The notes under the pieces: model-generated
Database searches by the model: none
The model's input: the letters and a program-made list of their open reading frames with translations, nothing else
Told to the model about the DNA's origin: nothing
DNA from: Caulobacter rhizosphaerae
GTDB taxonomy: Bacteria; Pseudomonadota; Alphaproteobacteria; Caulobacterales; Caulobacteraceae
Length of the DNA stretch: 64,000 bases
NCBI RefSeq assembly: GCF_010977555.1
Contig: NZ_CP048815.1
Coordinates: 5,448,501 to 5,512,500, forward strand
Reading direction: 5' to 3'
Made by a program: the position numbers and the translations under genes
Shown: piece by piece, positions 63,959 to 64,000 of the stretch
Position numbering within the stretch: position 1 is the first letter of the stretch
Layout of the letters: every line of letters starts with the position of its first letter

Positions 63959-64000
63959 GGGGCGGAGGCTACGACGGGTCTCCCCGCCGCGCCACCTGTC

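Overview
The window looks like a chromosomal segment of a high-GC alphaproteobacterium, most likely in the Caulobacteraceae (Caulobacter/Phenylobacterium-like). This rests on the uniformly GC-rich coding sequence, an flmA/flmB-type (pseB/pseC) flagellin-sugar gene pair, a TTAACCAT (CtrA-type) octamer beside a GANTC site upstream of that pair, a YjhX-type small protein, and the AsmA, CHAD and DUF1176 gene set. No rRNA, tRNA or CRISPR array was seen, and no intact insertion sequence.

Region 1 (about 0.1-1.4 kb) holds a small KGG-type stress protein and a phytanoyl-CoA dioxygenase-like enzyme. Region 2 (about 1.6-32.5 kb) is a very large exopolysaccharide locus. Its left part has the composition of the export/modification loci normally linked to exosortase A (XrtA/PEP-CTERM): Wza-like exporter, Wzz-like chain-length protein, CpsD-like ATPase, outer-membrane barrel, polysaccharide deacetylase, FemAB-like protein, TIGR03087-like glycosyltransferase, asparagine-synthase-like amidotransferase, EpsB-type phosphoglycosyl transferase and, at 30.1 kb, an O-ligase of the exosortase-associated type. 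I find no exosortase gene and no PEP-CTERM substrate. A tightly coupled operon (12.8-26.2 kb) adds glycosyltransferases, an amino-sugar module (hexapeptide acetyltransferase, Gfo/Idh/MocA oxidoreductase, two DegT aminotransferases, a second acyltransferase, an SDR epimerase) and a Wzm/Wzt ABC exporter with a long C-terminal domain. A large secreted RIFT-barrel-like protein, another glycosyltransferase and galE complete it.

Region 3 (32.7-36.7 kb) is accessory: an orphan ChrR-like protein, a Crp/Fnr regulator with an unusually AT-rich upstream region, a serine-recombinase remnant followed by an array of three operator-like motifs, and a secreted beta-helix protein with a (Thr-Pro)n linker and RTX repeats. 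Region 4 (37-39.3 kb) holds pseC and pseB. Region 5 (39.4-48 kb) mixes housekeeping genes (tadA, an RluB-type pseudouridine synthase, rsmD) with a VapC toxin-antitoxin pair and a lipid module (CDP-alcohol phosphatidyltransferase, CdsA-like and PlsC-like genes) plus CPBP-protease and TMEM175-channel genes.

Region 6 (48-64 kb) is mostly core metabolism and envelope genes: AsmA, a HAD hydrolase, pterin carbinolamine dehydratase, an SDR, bioB, a CYTH-CHAD protein, a DUF1176 protein, ahcY with a strong terminator, an M50-like protease, pyridoxal kinase, a class-C beta-lactamase-fold hydrolase, an outer-membrane protein and a DHA2-type MFS exporter. Two CAAAC-N4-GTTTG operators, before the HAD gene and before the SDR gene, suggest one TetR-family (PsrA-like) regulator controls both.
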